DNA of 34,366 nucleotides from Saprolegnia diclina VS20 (lineage: Eukaryota > Oomycota > Saprolegniomycetes > Saprolegniales > Saprolegniaceae), in assembly GCF_000281045.1 (NCBI RefSeq), contig NW_008246110.1:76655-111020 (forward strand). The letters run 5' to 3'. Below, piece after piece: positions 11,652 to 22,806 of this stretch (positions are counted from its first letter, which is position 1; each line of letters starts with the position of its first letter). The translations under genes were made by a program, and so were the position numbers. The notes beneath the pieces are model-generated. The model was not told where the DNA came from, searched no databases, and saw only the letters and a program-made list of their open reading frames with translations.

Positions 11652-12773
11652 CTAGAGAGTTGTGGTCGACGTCGACCGGTGGCGCGGGGACGTTGGCTGG
11701 TAGTACAGCTGGTACGTGTCGTCGTCAGACACAATGTCGAGTTCGGGCACGTCGAGGTTCGTGCCAAAGTGGTGGCGCGGGATCCAGTAAAATACATACA
11801 GTGTAACCCACTCGGGGTACACAAAGCTGCCGATCGAGATGCAGAGGCGAATAAACTGTTCGATCGCGCCGTCGTCGTCGTCGTAAAAGAGTTTGGTGCA
11901 ATTAGTGTCGCCTACGTCCGGACGTTGAGTGAGGCATGAGCGCATGCGAGTTTAGAAGCCGACCGACGACGATATAGGCTATGTACAAGTCGTACGACAG
12001 TTGCAAGAGCGAGCTAATCATGTTGGCCTACGCGACGCATCAATAGAATTATGGTGTTGACAGTCACCAACAAGAAGCAGGAGCCAGAGCTGCTTGTACG
12101 ACTGCTCGAGCTCGTTGGGCGAGATGCCAAGCAGGCCTTTGATCGCGTTGCGCTACCCAAACCATGCGTCGACGTCAATGGCCGTGCGATGACGCGTACC
12201 TGAACCGACTTAGCGGCCTTCATCTCTCGTAGGACGACCGAGCCCGACATGGCAAAGCTCACTACCACCGGTGAGCCGTATGGGTTGGACGAGCACGCTA
12301 CCGGCGAGCGTTGCGGACGCGAGGGACATGACGAGCCATGACGAGTGGTGGCAGTCGACGATCGGGTCATCGAGCATAATGACAACGTCGGCAGTCATGA
12401 GGATCGCGACGCCGAGCAGCACGGGCGCGAGGAGCCCGTAGAGGCAGACACGCTTGCCCGTGATCTCGCACGCCAAGGCGCCGTAGAGCCAGCACGAGAT
12501 CGCCACCTGCATGCCACGGCAGTACTTGGCGCCAAGCATGAGCTTGGGTGCGTCCAGCCATAAACAGCGCACGAGCACGAGAAACATCTCAATGCCGGCG
12601 AGCGCGACCATGAGCACATTGGGCCGCAAATGCGGCGAGCCGATGCTACCGGGCAGCATGATATAGACAAGGTAGACGCACGCCACGGTCGTCCAGAGCG
12701 ACATGGTGCCGACCGTGAGGCCGCGGAGACAGAGCCACACGTCCGGTGCTTCGCTCGAGCAGTAGGGCAGCAT
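11652..12773 (-). CDS. Multi-pass membrane protein, oomycete type, unknown function
   Basis: Exons 12773-12302, 12261-12200, 12152-12072, 12027-11964 and 11911-11652 give 312 residues with consistent phases. About seven hydrophobic segments are visible, including TVGTMSLWTTVACVYLVYIM, NVLMVALAGIEMFLVLV, VCLYGLLAPVLLGVAILMT, WLLLLANMISSLLQLSYDLY and FVYPEWVTLYVFYWI. The C-terminal tail is polar, with an acidic stretch (VPELDIVSDDDTYQLYY) then Ser/Thr/Arg. The ATG at 12773 is chosen because the upstream frame runs toward the Pol eta stop and lacks membrane-protein character. The donors of two introns (GTTGGT, GTCGGC) are weak, so the exon joins near 11964 and 12072 are less sure. No transporter or receptor signature is recognised. 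Confidence 0.6.
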
Positions 12774-12880
12774 CGCTGGAATCTTGGGCAGATCTTGGGC
12801 GGCCTTTGGTCGAGAGACTAAAAACACGCATTTCCATGGAAAGTGCAATTTGGACCGCAACATCCGTTTTGTATTTTTCA

Positions 12881-14870
12881 TTATTTGCGCACAAACGCGT
12901 CCATGGGACCGCCCTTGCGCGGCTTCTTTGCCGTCGGCGCACGGTACGACTGCTGGAGGTCCATCGCGACGTGGTAGTCTTCGTGCTCGTGCCACGGCGT
13001 CGTAACGACCGCGTGGCACCGGTCGCAGAACCGGCCGTCGGACGATGGTGCACTCTTTGGGGCTTCAAAAAAGCGCGCGATCGTCGGCGGTGGTTGCTTG
13101 GCAGCGACGGGCGCCGGTGTATACAGCGCTTTGGACGCCGACGCCGAAAAGAAGCTCTTGATCGATGCCGGCGCCTTGGTCGGCTTGGCGACGACGGACG
13201 CTAGTGCCTCCTTCTGCGAATATGCCTGCGAATATGCGGCCGCTGGCTCCGCCGCCGCAACGGGCGCCGTCTTGAAAAAGTGAGTGATCGTCGCGCTCTT
13301 CTCGACGAGCGGGATAAAGTCGCGCGCGACGACCGCCAAATGCATACACGGCACGATCGAGGTGTGCTCGAGCAAGGGGAACATGGCCTGTGTCATGGAG
13401 GCCACGTCAATCTTGGGGGGCGCTGGAAACTTTTTTTGCATCGGCTTGTCGTTTAGGCGCTGATAACTTAGAGCAAACTGCGTCGGTGTGCGGTGGTTCT
13501 CGACGACTTCTTCCTCGTCATGCCGCAACACGACCTCTTCGCAGAGGATCGTGATCCAGTACTTGACACGGTCCAAGGACTGGACTGGCCCGACTTGATT
13601 GAAGCTCTTCATCGCAGAGACGTGCTGCGCCACGATCTTCTTGTCGTTGACGGGCTCGTCTCCGTCGCTGCCCGAGCACACGTTGAAGACAAACGTGCCC
13701 GTGTCGTGGCCAAGCTCGCGCTGCAAGCCGTCCAAGCCATACGCATTGAGGAGATCGCCGGCGACAATCCGGTCGGCGTCCGGCGCGATCTACACGACCT
13801 CCTACCGTGACGATGCATGGACTAGAAACACACAAACTACCTTTTTGCCGAGGTCGACGACGCGCTGCCCGAGCTTGCCGCCGAGCCCGCGGATCTTGGC
13901 GACAGGAAAGGTCTGCATAAAGTGTGCAATCGACCGGTCCGGAATGACCTAAGTACAGAGTGGTGGCGAAGGTTTTGTCGACTCGATGACATACGGTTTG
14001 GCCGCTGGGCTTGTTCATCGGCGATGCCTAGTGGATACCATTAGCGCCTCGAGCAGGGGACAACGGGAACCCGCACGAGCTTGGCGAGGAGCTTGTTGGA
14101 CGCGACGCCGACCGAGCACGTGTAGCGCAGCGTTGTGAGCACTTCGCGGCGGATCTCTTGGGCTATTGTCGCGCCAATACACAGCAGCTCCTCGTCCTCT
14201 GTGAGCGGGAAGACACTGCCGTCGACGCCGATGACCTGGACGTCAGCGTTGCGTGGGTCGTCGCAGTACGCGACCTCTGGCTTCTACGTCACCAAAGCCA
14301 CGCTATTCGATACAAACAGCGCGTGGCAACGACGTACGTTTGCTTGAAAGGCGGCGAGTCGCGCAGTTGCCTGGTCCGTCACGTCCAGGAAAGCTTCGTC
14401 GATGCTCGCCCGCTCGTACACGGGCGCGTGCTTGGCGAGGATGTGAAAGATCTCGCGGCTCGCCAAGCGGTAGCGCCGCAGAACGGCCTTTTGGCGCGAC
14501 CGGTCAAAGTGCGGGTTCTTGGTCAAGTCGGCGCCCGGCGGCGGCACGGACCCTTCGCCGATCGTTTCAACGTGCGGCTGGTGGCCACATGAGCCAGTGC
14601 TACCGCTGCGTCATAGCAAGCACGTACCAAGTGGATCTGTGGACACTTCTTGCGCGCATCGACAATGTAGTCGCCTAGAGCGCCGAATACATGAGCTGCA
14701 ATGTGGTGGCACGTACTGCGCGAGACGCCAAAGGGCCGGGCGGCGTAGTTGACAGCGAGCAAGCTGCCCCACTGCTGGACCGCGACGGGCTCGCCATCTG
14801 GGATACCGAGCCGGACGGCCTCGACCTGCGCGTAGAAGCAGTCGAGGTCGAGGTGCAAGATGACCCGCAT
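12881..14870 (-). CDS. POLH: DNA polymerase eta (Y-family translesion polymerase)
   Basis: Copies past UV-damaged bases at stalled forks. Exons: 14870-14717, 14674-14628, 14577-14338, 14283-14077, 14027-13995, 13948-13841, 13789-12881; 565 residues. The start ILHLDLDCFYAQVE carries the first metal-binding acids, and SIDEAFLDVT (about 125-134) gives the catalytic Asp-Glu pair. Further Pol eta marks are VAVQQWGSLLAVNYAARPFG, YTCSVGVASNKLLAKL, MNKPSGQTVIPD and KIRGLGGKLG. The C-terminal third has three hydrophobic FF motifs (ITHFF near 431, IKSFF near 473, IARFF near 500) in Ala/Pro-rich linker. These are PIP-box or Rev1-interacting candidates. After them comes a UBZ-type ubiquitin-binding zinc finger (FCDRCHAVV...HEDYHVAMDLQ, about 517-542). 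The end KKPRKGGPMDAFVRK is basic, possibly an NLS. All catalytic landmarks are present, so the gene looks functional. Its stop lies 107 bases upstream of the membrane-protein gene on the same strand. Confidence 0.93.
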
Positions 14871-16798
14871 GCGCGCTTGGCCGGTACGAAATGCGGCATC
14901 TTTATCCGGCGCGCCGGATACGAACGGCCAACAAGCAGTGTTTTTTGGAGGGAAGCGTGCACTGGCGTTGTCTCGCGCGTTGACGTGCGTCGATCTTAGT
15001 AGGGCAAGCCACTGCTTCTACTGCTGGCGAGGATGGGCAGATCAGGCGCGGAATTGCAGCCGGCGCCATCATGGACAATGTCAATGGAGATGCGTTGGTC
15101 GTTGCCCAGCCCTCTTGATGACATCAGCCGACGTACCACGTGTACATGCAGCAGGTCCTATGCACAGCGAGCCATGGTATGTATTGGGTCGTAGGCTTCC
15201 TCACCCAACTCCAAGCCGAACACAGACGGCAATCGATTAGCGTGAAGATGATGGTAGCTGCATGCTGCGCCTAGTACTGGCTGCAGCTGACGGCAAGGTG
15301 CGGCTGTCGCGATCGTCCTTCGGACATGCGCCTAGACACGGCGCCAGTCGTGTCAAATAATACATACGGGATGCGTGCCGATCCTCGTTCGTCAGTTGCC
15401 TCGTGTGGCTACTGGAACACATCTGCATGCCTTTGTGGTGCAACCGCTCATGCAATGTCGGAGCAGAACCCGCGCTGTCTTTGGCGCTTGGAGCGGCTTA
15501 GACGAGGCGGTCCAGAGGCAGCGCGAAAGGCTCGATCGCCATCACGATGCTTTAATTTGTAATGGCTCGAAGGAATCAGAATACGAATGCATGCTTCCTG
15601 GTCATGCTCGGCAGCGAAAGAGCAAAGTCACTGCGAGTCGGAAATATCGGTTCGTACATACCGAAGAGCCGCACAGCACATCCCGCCCCGCAAGCCTGTG
15701 ACGGTCGACGTCTCTGTCAAAAACAGGCTACCCCGTTGCAGCACCCCATAGACACGATCGCCATACAGGCGCGTGGTGGATCTTGGTCGAAGATATGGGG
15801 CTCTTGACGTATGCAGCAGACAAAACCACCCGTGCTGCGAGTGTCTTGGTCGCGACCAACCGCATTCCGCTCTCGTACCAGTAGGCGATGTACTGGTACT
15901 ATTGGGTCGACAGCATTTGGGGAGCGTGCCTCGCACCTTCCGCGAGGGTGGGATCGACCCCCGAATTCATGCAAGCACCGCATCGCTAATGGAGTTACGA
16001 GCTCACGAACGCGGCTCATGAGCGTACTCTTGGTCAAGCGCTATTGAGCACGAATCTGGGAATGGTTGAAGCCACTGTGCAAGCTGGGAATGCGGAAGCG
16101 TGGGACTCGGCAACATGCGCTTGCTCCAAAAGCACATGTTGCAGTAGCGTTCGCCTCTCGACCGCTCTTTGGGCCTTTGCAGCAAGCAGCGCCAGCCAGG
16201 TCCTTCGTTACATTCGAGAGACGGCGCGTTGGGAGTGCAACAAGATCAGTCCTCGCGCCCGCGTCGACTCGGATGGCCGTGGCACTTGCTACGGTTCGTC
16301 GATGGCTCGAGTACGTAGTCCTTCGCACACGCTTCGTGACGCCAATCATGCCAAGAGTATCTCCGATCTCTCGACGCAAGAATGATTATTGTACGGTGCC
16401 GGACGACGTCCTTTCTTTCGAGCTGCCATTTACCCAACACATCTTGCACCGAACAAGACCAAGGCCACGCCGTCGTGTCCTATATAGAGTCCCGCAGGGG
16501 GCGTCGTCGGCAGCGTGGTCGCGCCGATGATTTTTGCTCGTTGGGTTTGGGTCCAATACTGCCAACCGTGCGGGAATGATGGGTCCTTTCTTTGGGCCGA
16601 GATTCCGTGCACGTCCCACGCTTCCTTGATGAAGACTCAAAGGGTGGGATCGCCTGCGATAAACTGGTTGGGTGTAATGCACCTTTGGATCATGTGCCGA
16701 CGTGGGATGCGCGTGCACCCATGCGCCTGGTCTTGCGTCGACGACCTCATTCGGCATTTGGCGGCCTCGCGCACACACCTCCCACCACTACCTCCAAC
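14871..16798. other. Long non-coding or unassigned stretch
   Basis: About 1.9 kb upstream of Pol eta and of the first zinc-finger gene. Short open frames occur on both strands (for example 15375-15701 plus, 15717-16037 minus), but none shows a domain, and composition does not favour one frame. It may hold decayed sequence; I see no terminal repeats, transposase motif or tRNA. Confidence 0.4.
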
Positions 16799-17467
16799 AT
16801 GCAGCACCAATGTGTCTTCAACGACTGCACCGCGATGGCGCTTCCGGACGCCAACAAGTGCGACTTTCACAAGAACCGCAAAATGTGCGTCGTCGCGCAC
16901 TGCAGCAACCAAGTGTACGCACGCGGTCGCTGCGTCCGGCACGGCGGCAAGAAGAAGTGCCAAGTCCCGACCTGCGAGTCGTATGCGCGCGGCGGCGACT
17001 TTTGCTCCGAGCACGGCGGCGCATCACCCAAGCGCTACTGCTCGGTCGCGGGCTGCCAAAAGCAAGCGCACGCCCGTAAAAAGTGCGTGCGCCACGGCGG
17101 CGGCCGCCTCTGCAAGCTGCCCGGCTGCCACCAGCACGCTCGCCTCGCGGGCTTTTGCCACCGCCACAACGAGTCCATGATGCCGGCGTCGTCTTCTTCC
17201 ACCGACAACGACGACGAGATGCTTGAAGCGCCGCTCTCAGTGGCCGAAATGGACGAGATCCTCGCGTCCGACCCGACGATGCTGTCGTTCTTGAACGAGT
17301 GGATGGCTGGGTCGTCGATCGAGCTCGCCCATCGTGTCAAGATGGAGATCGAGCCGACGCAGATCAAGCTCGAGCCGGAAGCACCCACGAGCCCAATGGA
17401 AGTCGAAATGTTCGACTGGCAGCTCGACGCCAACCTGTGGCAGGGCCTCGAGACCATGTTTTCCTAA
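16799..17467 (+). CDS. WRKY19-like CCCH zinc-finger protein, copy 1
   Basis: Intronless, 222 residues. Residues 4-125 are five tandem C-x4-C-x9/10-C-x2-H units (e.g. CVVAHCSNQVYARGRCVRH, CSVAGCQKQAHARKKCVRH, CKLPGCHQHARLAGFCHRH), joined by HGGKKK or HGGG linkers. This module is shared with the zinc-finger part of plant WRKY19 and is expanded in oomycetes; it is presumed to bind DNA or protein in the nucleus. The C-terminal part is acidic and Ser-rich (SSSSTDNDDEMLEAP) with two sumoylation-type motifs, VKMEIEP and IKLEPE, a hydrophobic stretch PTMLSFLNEWM, and a terminal FDWQLDANLW. This layout suggests a transcription regulator. The ATG at 16799 sits just before the first Cys unit; the frame is open further upstream but looks non-coding. 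A paralogue lies at 19056. Confidence 0.8.
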   Translation: MQHQCVFNDCTAMALPDANKCDFHKNRKMCVVAHCSNQVYARGRCVRHGGKKKCQVPTCESYARGGDFCSEHGGASPKRYCSVAGCQKQAHARKKCVRHGGGRLCKLPGCHQHARLAGFCHRHNESMMPASSSSTDNDDEMLEAPLSVAEMDEILASDPTMLSFLNEWMAGSSIELAHRVKMEIEPTQIKLEPEAPTSPMEVEMFDWQLDANLWQGLETMFS

Positions 17468-19055
17468 GTGCTGTCGCCGCTTCATATTATTTAATGCCGT
17501 TTTCGCTGTCTCCACTATAATACCACTTGTACGTTTTTTGTTCACTCTGGCATTGACCACAAATTTCGTTCCCTGCAACACAAAGGGTGCACAATTTTTG
17601 ACATCCAAACAGAATATATTGCACCCCTTTGGCAACGTTATCGCCTCGTATAACGCAACCATGCAGTATACACCGATGTGTACTTGTCCATTTTGCAGCT
17701 GGAACAGGAGGGTACGGTACAGTAAACGGCAAGGCGCCGCGGACTTCGCTGGAATATATCGGTAAAAGGAGTACCGCAGAGAACAAGTCAACCAGAAGCG
17801 CCACCAGACAAGGTGGTAACGCGAACCAGCAGCTTCACCAGCGCTTGTGCATGCGTCAGTTGTTTCTTGCATCGTCTGCGTTGATGGACACGCTTGACAC
17901 GGAATATGCTTGGCACTCGCTCTTTGAGAAGAAGGAAAGCGCGATCGCTTCCATCCGTTTCTGAGCACCACCCACGCATCAAGCAATTTGTCAAGGTGTT
18001 ACCAACCGGAACCCGTGACAATAATCTGCTACGCTTCTAGTCATCAGATTTGTGATCGTCGACACGGTGCGTGGCGCACACTGGTTGGTGCGAACCAAGC
18101 CGGGTCTACGTAAACGGACCTTCAACGTCCCCAAGGAGCCAAGGATCTGGTCGTGAGCACACACAGCTGGTGGCTGGCGAGGCCACCAGTCGAGATGTAT
18201 TCGGTTGCGTGCCGTGATGCCGTCATGCCGCGTATATTCCAGCGAAATTTGGTGTATATTCCAACACGGACCGAACGCAAATGAATCGGAGAACCCTCCT
18301 TCTTCAAGATCTTTTGATATGACGCGCTAAGTTCTCATCTCGTTCGTTTTACCAAGTACATGGGCTTGCTACAGCTTCGCTGCGGCCAAGGCGCGGTGTA
18401 AGCACCATCGCTTGCTTCGTGCGAAGCGCGGCGGGACTGGAATACATGTCCAAATTTCGCAAATCACATCTCCGCGGTGGGGTCGTGAAACCGGTCAGTT
18501 TTGCGGTATCAGATGCAAGCTGACTGAGCCATGTGCGATTGAAGTCTGGGACGATGGGTTTGCGCGCCTATGGTATTCCTAGTCCCAACACTAAAACACC
18601 AGTTTGGCGCAGATGCATGCCATGTCGCGCCAAAACGTTTGGTATCTTTGTTTGAACCAATCAAACGTCGAGAGAGGTGACACCTCGCACAACGCAGCCC
18701 CGATGACATGGCGTGCGGTGCCGCGTCTTTGTCCCAACTCACCATGTGAAAATCCTAATCAGCCAATTAGATCGATGTACTAGTCAAAAAGGCCAATGAT
18801 TGGTAGAAAGTTGCAGTCTGACATCTATGTCGCCCATCCCAGTCATCGAATGGTGTCATCGTTCATGTCCATGATGATAACTACCCCTACAACAGACTTT
18901 GCTGTGTATAGAGCCGTGTGTATTACAGTACATCCGATTGCAAGGAGACAGTTCTCTTACGAGCATACCAGCCTGGGGTCGCCATGACTCACAGCACGCG
19001 CCGATCACCCCATTTCTCAATTTGCCTCGACTCGATCCATCGATCTTGTACGGCC
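17468..19055. other. Non-coding spacer between the two zinc-finger paralogues
   Basis: About 1.6 kb, poorer in GC than the flanking genes. Short frames have no recognisable content. A small direct repeat of GTATATTCCA lies near 18232-18264. Nothing else was supportable; it presumably holds the promoter of the second zinc-finger gene. Confidence 0.45.
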
Positions 19056-19655
19056 ATGCACTCGCCGTCTTGCGTCGTCAGTGGTTGTCAAGCGCCAGCG
19101 CTCTTTGGCCTTAACAAGTGCACGATGCACAAGAATCGCAAGATCTGCTCCGTCCACGACTGCTGCAACATTGTCTACGCGCGCCAGCTCTGCGTCCGCC
19201 ACGGCGGCAAGAAGCAGTGCAGCGAACCAACCTGCTCGGCTTACGCGCGAGGTGGCGACTATTGCGGCGACCACGGCGGCCTCTCGCTCAAGCGCTTTTG
19301 CATCGTCGAAGACTGCTTGCGCCAAGCCCACGCCAACCGCAAGTGTGTGCGGCACGGCGGTGGCCGGTTCTGCAAAGCCCCCGGGTGCCCCCAGCACTCG
19401 CGCCACGGCGGCTTTTGCCACCGCCACATGGTGCTGGAAACGCGCGTCCAGGCCAAGCGCGCACAGCCCGTGAGCTACATCAAGATCGAGCCCATGACCA
19501 GTGTCCCGTTTCTTCCCGAGCCCCAAAAGTACGAGCTCGACGCGATCGACTCATCGATTCTGTCGCTTCTGGACGACGAGTCGTGGGTGCACAGCGGCCC
19601 TTGCAGCCCCGACACGGTTGTAGCCTTCGACTGGCATCTCCATGCGTCGTCGTGA
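19056..19655 (+). CDS. WRKY19-like CCCH zinc-finger protein, copy 2
   Basis: Intronless, 199 residues, same strand and architecture as the gene at 16799, so probably a tandem duplicate. It has five C-x4-C-x9/10-C-x2-H units (CVVSGCQAPALFGLNKCTMH, CSVHDCCNIVYARQLCVRH, CSEPTCSAYARGGDYCGDH, CIVEDCLRQAHANRKCVRH, CKAPGCPQHSRHGGFCHRH). The linkers HGGKKQ and HGGGRF are conserved. The C-terminal region is shorter but keeps one sumoylation-type motif (YIKIEPM), a leucine-rich acidic patch (SSILSLLDDESWV) and FDWHL near the end. Start at 19056 (MHSPSC) matches the position of MQHQC in copy 1. Probable nuclear regulator; target unknown. Confidence 0.8.
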   Translation: MHSPSCVVSGCQAPALFGLNKCTMHKNRKICSVHDCCNIVYARQLCVRHGGKKQCSEPTCSAYARGGDYCGDHGGLSLKRFCIVEDCLRQAHANRKCVRHGGGRFCKAPGCPQHSRHGGFCHRHMVLETRVQAKRAQPVSYIKIEPMTSVPFLPEPQKYELDAIDSSILSLLDDESWVHSGPCSPDTVVAFDWHLHASS

Positions 19656-20625
19656 CGGCTAAACTACGACGATCAATAGTATTTATCCATGGATTCGCAA
19701 CGATTTCATCGGTCGCGATACGACCCAAAATGAATTCATCGATTTGAAGAAGAATTTATCGCTTTGATGCTACACTACTCGTACACATTGGTGCTAGTAT
19801 GTTGGAGATTGTCCTTTTGTGTATTTCTCAAGGTTGAATTCGCACCATGGCACGACTGCAGCAACTCCATAATTTCTGTAGTTGCGCGGAGCGTCGCACA
19901 CGTGCATGGAAAGGCCCGTGACGACGCCAAGCCAGCAACAAGAGACTCACATGATAAGCATCCAAGCACTAGAAAGCCAGTGTCCGCGACAGCAGTGCGC
20001 TGCTCTAGCCAAGGCAGCCAGTTGCTGAAGGCAGAGCTAGTTGGCGCCGTCATCCTGGAGGCATACGGATGAAGTTGCCTTGCACCGTGACGCCAAATAG
20101 GTGGTCGGTCCTCTTACCGCCTTGATCCGTCCAACCACGTGCTTGTCGCGCAAGAAAATAGTTAGTCATACGTGTGTCCTTGTGTTTAAGAGTAGGGTGT
20201 TACCGTGCACAGAGAACCCGTCGTCGGATATGTAGCTTGTACCGGTACCATCGCGCCATGGGACAACTCAAGGCAGCAACCAGCTCCGAGACTGCGTCCT
20301 GGTTATCTTCCTACCGGGTCGCCGGCAGCGCAAGCCGACGGCGCCGAAGCAGCGTCCTCGCCGGCCTGTCGACCGCGCACGCCGCCGGTGCCACCCGTGG
20401 CGCATCAACAAGGCCGCAAAGTGGCCGTCGCCACCGTACGTACGACCTGGAGACGACGGCTGGTCATGTCGCGACGACGATTGCACTGGCCTGTACGGTA
20501 CTGCAGTTTTGTGGCCGCGATGGTGTGCCAGTAATGAGTATCCGGACGTATCCGGTTGGCTGTTACAGGGTATGCGGACTATCCGGTTAAAGTCACGTCA
20601 GCGGCAACACCTTGCCACGTCTGCG
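19656..20625. other. Intergenic region upstream of the mannosidase
   Basis: About 970 bases. A GC-rich patch (about 20250-20560) has an open frame starting at 20258 of about 110 residues (MGQLKAATSSETASW...) that is Arg/Ser/Ala-rich and matches nothing. A GTACGTACG donor-like site near 20437 leaves open a small unrecognised or 5' leader exon. No firm gene is called. Confidence 0.35.
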
Positions 20626-22474
20626 ATGGGCTTTAACCCACGGTCGCTCTTCCAGTGGCTGCTCGTGCTCTCGGCCGCATGCTTCTTCCTCAACCTCCTC
20701 CTCCTCTCGGGCTCGACCAACCTGGTTCAGCGTAGCCCGCTCACGCACCTGCGCCACACGGTCGACCGCGTCCCGATTCGCACCGAGGCGCACACCGCTG
20801 CCACCAACGATCGCCGGCAGTTGCACGAGAAGCGGCGCGACCAGGTCGTCGACATGATGCGCTGGGCGTGGAAAGGCTACGAGACGCATGCGTTTGGCTA
20901 CGACGCCCTCGACGTCAAGCGCATGACGGGCACCGGCCTGCCAGGCCACGACATGGCCATTTCGCTTGTGGACTCGCTCGACACGCTCTACATCATGGGC
21001 CTCGACGCCGAGTTTCAGCGCGCGGCCGAGTGGGCGGAGGCCAACATGGCCGAACGCTTCGAGCAGCATACGCCCATCAGCATCTTTGAGACGACGATCC
21101 GCATCTTGGGGTACGCGCAATGGCAGTAATTGCGACCATGAACGCTGTTGATGTGTAGTGGCCTCTTGTCGGCGTACAACCTTTCGGGGCGCGAAGCGCT
21201 TCTGAAGCTCGCCGACGACCTCGGCACGCGCCTCCTCCGCGGGCTCCAGACGGACACGCTCCCGCTCTCGCTTGTCGACTTGATCGTACGCGCAGCCTCG
21301 ACTCATGCCCTTCCAACGCGTTGTCCTGGGTTAGAGCGGTCAGACGTCAGGTCGCAGCTTCATTGCTGAATTTACGACGATCCAGCTCGAGTTCAAGTAC
21401 CTAAGTCTTCTCACAAAAGACCCGACGTACCACGATGCGGCCGAAGAGGTGATGGACAAGGTGCGTCCATTTTCGTTGTATTTTGTGCAAGAAGCTTTTG
21501 TAGGTCGCTGAAATGGTCGAGCGCGAGTACCCCGCGGGCATTCTTCCCGTTCAAGTCGAGAGTTATGCGACCCGGTACGACGATGCGTCGTCTTGTCTCT
21601 TGCCCCTGATGCATGCTGCGTAGCTTGATTCCTGGGCCGCTCAAGCTCGGCGCCGGCGGCGACAGCTACTACGAGTACTTGCTCAAGCAGGTTACCCTTT
21701 GCGTGCGATATCATCGATCTCATATTCTCCGACTGCAGTGGATCTTCTCGGGCAACAAGCAAGACAAGTACAAGGAGCGGTACCTCCAAGCCGTGCATGG
21801 CATGATGACCAAGCTCAAGGGCAAGACGAAGAAGTCGGGTCTCGTCTTCCTTGGCGAGCTCGGCACGGACGGCGTCCTCGTGCCCAAGATGGACCACCTC
21901 GTGTGCTTCATCCCTGGCATGCTCGCTCTCGGGTACATGAACGGGATGCCCGATGCGCACCTCGAGCTCGCCAAGGACCTCCTTGAATCGTGCTGGGAGG
22001 TACGACGCGTCATCTGCTGCTCATCGAGTCGTTGGACATTACACTGGAATGTAGATGTACAACCAAATGGGAAGCAAGCTCGCGCCAGAGATTGTGTACT
22101 TTGAGACCGACTCGGACGTCGCGGACCTCCGCGTCTCGTCCAACGACGCCTTCAACATTCTGCGCCCCGAGACCGTCGAGAGTCTCATGATTCTGTACCG
22201 TCTCACCAAAGATGAAAAGTACCGCGAGCGCGGCGCTATCATCCTCGATGCTTTCGAGCGCAACTGCAAGCTTCCGGACGGCGGCTACTCGAGCGTCTCG
22301 AACGTCGACGCGCCGATCGCGACCAAGTTTTTTCGCCCCGAGATGGAGAGCTTCTTCATGGCCGAGACGCTCAAGTACTTGTACCTCCTCTTCTCGGACG
22401 ACGCGGTTGTGCCGCTCGACACGTTTGTCTTCAACACGGAAGCCCATCCGTTCCCGATTCAGCCCCACGACTAA
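20626..22474 (+). CDS. Glycoside hydrolase family 47 alpha-1,2-mannosidase (class I, ER/Golgi)
   Basis: Trims alpha-1,2-linked mannose from N-glycans in the ER or Golgi. Exons 20626-21110, 21159-21285, 21335-21460, 21504-21574, 21624-21690, 21739-21999 and 22055-22474 give 518 residues. It is a type II membrane protein: a short cytosolic MGFNPRS, then the anchor LFQWLLVLSAACFFLNLLLL. Family marks in order: AISLVDSLDTLYIMGL, FETTIRILGGLLSAY, IAEFTTIQLEF, LGAGGDSYYEYLLKQ, MDHLVCFIPGMLALG, LLESCWEMYNQ (the likely disulfide partner of the Cys in the previous motif), ILRPETVESLMILYRLT, FFMAETLKYLYLLFSDD and the calcium-binding FNTEAHPFP close to the end. All catalytic regions are intact. One intron (21691-21738) ends in CAG instead of TAG. 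ER mannosidase I versus Golgi mannosidase IA/IB cannot be settled by eye. Confidence 0.93.
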
Positions 22475-22806
22475 GAACTAAGATCTGAGATCTCAGCACG
22501 CGACAATCCAAGTACACCTACCCCTTACGCTACATGACGAGCAAGTTTGTGTTGTGGGTGGTACAACGCGGGCATTGTCATGTACTTTTGCGCTAAATAA
22601 TACTAGTAAATGAGTCGTAGTTCGTCACAAACCAATGATATACGTGGCAGCAGCTCGTGGCAGCGCGATTCGGGATGCCAGTTCACGGTCTGAGCGCTAT
22701 TTGGGTGCGCTTTTGTGCAAAACGAGATGGAGGTGCGTCTTCGATGCATGAGGTGCGGCTTCGATACATGAGGTGCATCTTTCTAGTTGGCAATTCGGAA
22801 GCGAGC
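22475..22806. other. Spacer between mannosidase and APC11
   Basis: 332 bases holding the mannosidase 3' end and the APC11 promoter. A small palindromic AGATCTGAGATCT lies just after the mannosidase stop, and a 20-bp tandem repeat (listed separately) sits just upstream of APC11. Confidence 0.5.
22730..22785. repeat. 20-bp tandem repeat, about 2.5 copies, in the APC11 upstream region
   Basis: Two near-identical 20-base units at 22730 and 22750 (GAGGTGCGTCTTCGATGCAT and a copy with two changes) are followed by a partial third at 22770. The array ends about 20 bases before the APC11 start codon, so it overlaps the likely promoter or 5' UTR. Confidence 0.7.

Noticed and set aside
15930-15975. tRNA-like GGGTGGGATCGACCCCCG stretch
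   Set aside because: No acceptor stem, anticodon arm or full T-loop could be folded around it.
15717-16037. Possible decayed transposon or small gene
   Set aside because: Overlapping frames on both strands, no catalytic motif, no terminal repeats and no target-site duplication visible.
20258-20590. 110-residue plus-strand frame before the mannosidase
   Set aside because: Arg/Ser-rich, no domain, no splice link to the mannosidase, whose own ATG is followed by a clear signal anchor.
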